NCBI GenBank assembly: GCA_900554265.1
Contig: USGZ01000040.1
Coordinates: 1-9,285, forward strand
Direction: 5' to 3'
DNA: 9,285 nucleotides
From: an uncultured Porphyromonadaceae bacterium
Lineage (GTDB): Bacteria > Bacteroidota > Bacteroidia > Bacteroidales > Muribaculaceae
Shown here: positions 7,095 through 9,285 of the stretch, piece by piece
Numbering within the stretch: the first letter of the stretch is position 1
Layout: each line of letters starts with the position of its first letter
Notes under the pieces: model-generated
Told to the model about the DNA's origin: nothing
What the model saw: the letters and a program-made list of their open reading frames with translations, nothing else
Databases searched by the model: none
Made by a program: the position numbers and the translations under genes

Positions 7095-7148
7095 GCAATG
7101 AAGAATGCATAATTCATAATGCATAATTCATAATGCGCAATGAAGAAT
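7095..7148. repeat. Short nested direct repeats after fabD
   Basis: A 14-bp unit GCATAATTCATAAT occurs twice in tandem (7107-7120 and 7121-7134). The pair is flanked by a 12-bp direct repeat, GCAATGAAGAAT, at 7095-7106 and 7137-7148. A related ATTCATAAT follows at 7153-7161. The block is AT-rich, contrasts with the GC-rich genes on both sides, and contains several stop codons, so it is non-coding. Similar low-complexity spacers are, as far as I recall, common in Bacteroidales. Confidence 0.75.
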
Positions 7149-7179
7149 TTGGAATTCATAATTGACAAGGCCTAAAACC

Positions 7180-7207
7180 CTCGTACCTCGTACCCCTCGC
7201 TCGTACC
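7180..7207. repeat. CTCGTAC heptamer repeat
   Basis: CTCGTAC occurs twice in perfect tandem (7180-7186, 7187-7193) and a third time at 7200-7206, separated by six bases. It lies 26-53 bp before the kinase start. It may be part of the leader or a protein-binding array; nothing in the window shows which. No TAnnTTTG box is evident between 7085 and 7232. Confidence 0.6.
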
Positions 7208-7232
7208 TATAAAACCTAACACCTCAAAAAGA

Positions 7233-8555
7233 ATGCCTACTTTCTCTCCCGGGACGCGCATCAGGATGGCCAACGGCACTACCGTGACCGTCGTCGACCT
7301 GCTGGGCGCCGGCGGGCAGGGTGAGGTCTATAAGGTGAGGGCTTCATCGGGCGTCGAGCTGGCCCTGAAGTGGTACACCGCGCCCGCACTCATCACAAGC
7401 AATAATTTCTACGGCGGCATGAAAGTCCGGAGCGAGTACATGACACCCTCTCCGGTCTTTCTGTGGCCCGTACTTCTTACCGTCCGCGCCCGCAACGGCG
7501 CCTTCGGCTACCTGATGCGTCTGCGGCCGCCGCAGTACATCGAGATGGGCGACTATTTCTGCATCGACCGCAATCCCGACGCCTGGCTGCGCAGCTACAT
7601 GGCCAAAATCAACGCCGGGCTTACCGTGGCCGACAGCTTCAGCCGCATGCACCTGGAGGGCCTTTGCTTCCAGGACATCAACGACGGCAATTTCTTCCTC
7701 GACCCGATGACGGGCGACGTGCTCATCTGCGACACGGACAATATCGTGCCTGACGGCCGCGGCGGAGGCATCAGCGGCAAGCCGCGCTACATGGCCCCCG
7801 AGGTACTCGCCGGCCAGCGGCCCACCTGCCTGAGCGACCGCTTCTCCGTGGCCATCATCCTCTACCGCATTTTCATGATTGACCATCCCTTCGAGGGCCG
7901 GCTGACCATGGACGCGGCCAATTCCCTTCTTACCACCGACCGCGAGAGCGAGCTTTTCGGCGCCGACGCCGTGTTCTGCTACGACCGGCGCGACGACCGC
8001 AACCGCCCGGACCCCGAGCTGCAGCCCAACTCGGCGGCATTCTGGCCTCAGATGCCGGCAGCGCTGCGGGAGGCCTTCGAGATGTCGTTCTCGCACGAGG
8101 CGCTGGTCAATCCCAGCCTGCGTGTCAGTTCGACCAAGTGGCGTGAAATCATGGCCTCCCTGCGCGCCAAGGTCATAACCTGTCCAGCCGGCCGCGGCGA
8201 CGATGCGCACGATTTCATAATCGACGAGCAGGTCCCCCGCACCTGCCCCGTCTGCGGCGCGCCAATCGGGCCCGTGCCCTATCTCGTATTCCCCGGCGGC
8301 GAGCGCTACTATCTTACTCCCGGCAAGAAACTCTACTTCGAGGGCGGCTTCCGTCCGGTAGGGCAGTGCGTGAGCATGAACACGCGCAACCGGGGCCGCA
8401 TACTGGGTCTCGAGAACCTTACCAACGAGGCCTGGCACTACAGCTATCCCGGCGACTATCCCTGCGAGACCGAGCCGGGCAGCTCCATCATTTTCAGCGA
8501 CGGAATAGAAATAGACTTCGTAGGCACCAAGGCCACCCTCCACGTTCCGCGCTGA
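7233..8555 (+). CDS. Bacterial Ser/Thr-type protein kinase with C-terminal CPxCG motif (TerY-P-triad type)
   Basis: The N-terminal half of this 440-residue soluble protein is a eukaryotic-like kinase fold. Visible are the Gly-rich loop LLGAGGQGEVYKV (23-35), ATP-binding Lys46 in ALKWY, the catalytic loop FQDINDGNFF (146-155) with Asp148 and Asn153, the metal-binding Asp167 in CDTDN replacing DFG, MAPEV (187-191) replacing APE, and SDRFSVAIILYRIF (201-214) then HPFEG (218-222) in the C-lobe. The usual catalytic-loop Lys (HRDxK) is Asn150. Residues 337-343 are TCPVCGA, one CPxCG half of a zinc ribbon with no obvious second pair. The tail (about 355-440; ENLTNEAW at 394-401, FSDGIEIDFV at 421-430) is beta-rich and faintly FHA-like, but lacks a clear GR/SH/N phosphopeptide signature. 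With the VWA gene 48 bp downstream it matches kinase/VWA/PP2C modules such as E. coli YegI/YegL/YegK and the TerY-P triad. No membrane segment is seen. Targets are unknown. Confidence 0.85.
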   Translation: MPTFSPGTRIRMANGTTVTVVDLLGAGGQGEVYKVRASSGVELALKWYTAPALITSNNFYGGMKVRSEYMTPSPVFLWPVLLTVRARNGAFGYLMRLRPPQYIEMGDYFCIDRNPDAWLRSYMAKINAGLTVADSFSRMHLEGLCFQDINDGNFFLDPMTGDVLICDTDNIVPDGRGGGISGKPRYMAPEVLAGQRPTCLSDRFSVAIILYRIFMIDHPFEGRLTMDAANSLLTTDRESELFGADAVFCYDRRDDRNRPDPELQPNSAAFWPQMPAALREAFEMSFSHEALVNPSLRVSSTKWREIMASLRAKVITCPAGRGDDAHDFIIDEQVPRTCPVCGAPIGPVPYLVFPGGERYYLTPGKKLYFEGGFRPVGQCVSMNTRNRGRILGLENLTNEAWHYSYPGDYPCETEPGSSIIFSDGIEIDFVGTKATLHVPR

Positions 8556-8603
8556 CCCGCTTTTCCCTCCCTATAACACTCACTCTCCCTACCCGACGAT
8601 ACC

Positions 8604-9285
8604 ATGGCTCTCGACAATCTCCGACCGCGCCCCTGCGTCCGCCGACGCATGAACCTCTACTACCTTATCGACTGCTCCGGCTCCATGAACTACAACGGCT
8701 GCATCGAGAGCGTCAACGGCACCATGCCCGAGATTGTCGAAATCCTCCGCGACGTAAGCCTGGCCAACAAGGACCACGGCGACATCTACATGAGCTGCAT
8801 AACCTTCAGCGACAGCGCCCAGGTATGCACGCCGCAGCCGGTGTCGGCGCTGAGCTACAGCTGGACGCCCGTCAAGGCCCACGGCCTCACGAACATGGCC
8901 GACGCGCTGGACAAGCTCGACGCGCAGCTTACGGCCGACCTCGCCGCCGCCGGCAACCGCCGCTTCCTGCGCCCGGCAGTGATTATACTCAGCGACGGCG
9001 ACCCGGATCCGGGCTGGGAGGAGGCCCTTGATCGGCTTGAGCAGAACCCAATGTTCCGCAGCGCTTACAAGATTGCAATCGCCATCGGCGCCAGTCCGGC
9101 CAACGTGGCAATGAAGCGCGCCCTGACGCGCTTCGCCTCCGACGGCACTCCCGGCTCCGTTCCCAACATCATAAGCGTGACAGACCTGACGCGGCTGACG
9201 GACGTTATCCGCATGGTGTCCGGAACGGTTTCGCGCATCGGCTCGCGCACTACCGGCGCCGGCGGCACTCCCCGCGACCCGGACC
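8604..9285 (+). CDS. VWA-domain protein, TerY-like, 3' end cut by the window edge
   Basis: The frame is open from ATG at 8604 to the right edge (227 complete codons) and no stop is seen. It encodes a von Willebrand factor A domain with a complete metal-ion-dependent adhesion site: DCSGS (Asp23, Ser25, Ser27), Thr96 in HGLTNMADAL and Asp131 in ILSDGDPDP (128-136). IAIAIGAS (157-164) is the next core strand, and the last helix is VIRMVSGTVSRIGS (201-214). This is the compact TerY/YegL type, normally a little over 200 residues, so little may be missing apart from a Gly/Pro/Thr-rich tail. An alternative start at 8649 lies directly before the first strand. VWA proteins of this type are cytoplasmic scaffolds; together with the upstream kinase it probably belongs to one phospho-signalling operon. 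A PP2C phosphatase is expected just beyond the edge, by inference. Confidence 0.88.
   Translation, partial: MALDNLRPRPCVRRRMNLYYLIDCSGSMNYNGCIESVNGTMPEIVEILRDVSLANKDHGDIYMSCITFSDSAQVCTPQPVSALSYSWTPVKAHGLTNMADALDKLDAQLTADLAAAGNRRFLRPAVIILSDGDPDPGWEEALDRLEQNPMFRSAYKIAIAIGASPANVAMKRALTRFASDGTPGSVPNIISVTDLTRLTDVIRMVSGTVSRIGSRTTGAGGTPRDPD

Noticed and set aside
7344..8543. Minus-strand frame of 399 codons
   Set aside because: Its Val/Ala/Gly/His-rich composition is the usual antisense shadow of a GC-rich gene, and the kinase motifs are on the plus strand.

Overview
The window looks like chromosomal DNA of a high-GC member of the Bacteroidota, probably Bacteroidales. The main evidence is perfect or near-perfect TAnnTTTG promoter boxes upstream of nifJ, tatA and fabD, the lack of Shine-Dalgarno sequences before starts, a Bacteroidota-style TatA/TatC pair without TatB, and pyruvate:ferredoxin oxidoreductase as an anaerobic marker. 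No species can be named from the sequence alone.

Layout. Positions 1-1343 (minus) hold the N-terminal 447 residues of pyruvate:ferredoxin oxidoreductase (nifJ), cut by the left edge. Divergent to it, 1497-2249 (plus) encodes an AlkZ-related winged-helix-type protein. From about 2262 to 3790 the base composition falls sharply and the content looks accessory. First comes a roughly 360-nt stretch (2326-2682) with no convincing protein but many nested stems, preceded by a good Bacteroidota promoter. Next is an AT-rich gene for a secreted protein with WG-type repeats and a lipocalin-like C-terminal domain (2691-3545). Last is a large two-armed inverted repeat (3608-3753) that resembles a REPIN.

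Positions 3795-6093 form a minus-strand operon, tatA-tatC-DAACS transporter, with gaps of only 12 and 16 bp. It encodes the twin-arginine protein translocase plus a glutamate-transporter-family symporter with several altered ligand-site residues. fabD (malonyl-CoA:ACP transacylase, 6206-7084, plus) diverges from tatA, and the two promoters interlock symmetrically.

After a repeat-rich gap, 7233-8555 encodes a bacterial Ser/Thr-type protein kinase with a C-terminal CPxCG motif and a beta-rich tail. It is followed by a VWA/MIDAS protein (8604 to the right edge). Kinase plus VWA is two thirds of the TerY-P-type kinase/VWA/PP2C phospho-signalling triad; the phosphatase, if present, would lie beyond the window.

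The housekeeping genes (nifJ, tat, fabD) are ordinary. The most interesting parts are the structured presumptive RNA at 2326-2682 with its linked AT-rich gene and inverted repeat, the interlocking tatA/fabD promoters, the unusual transporter site, and the kinase-VWA module.
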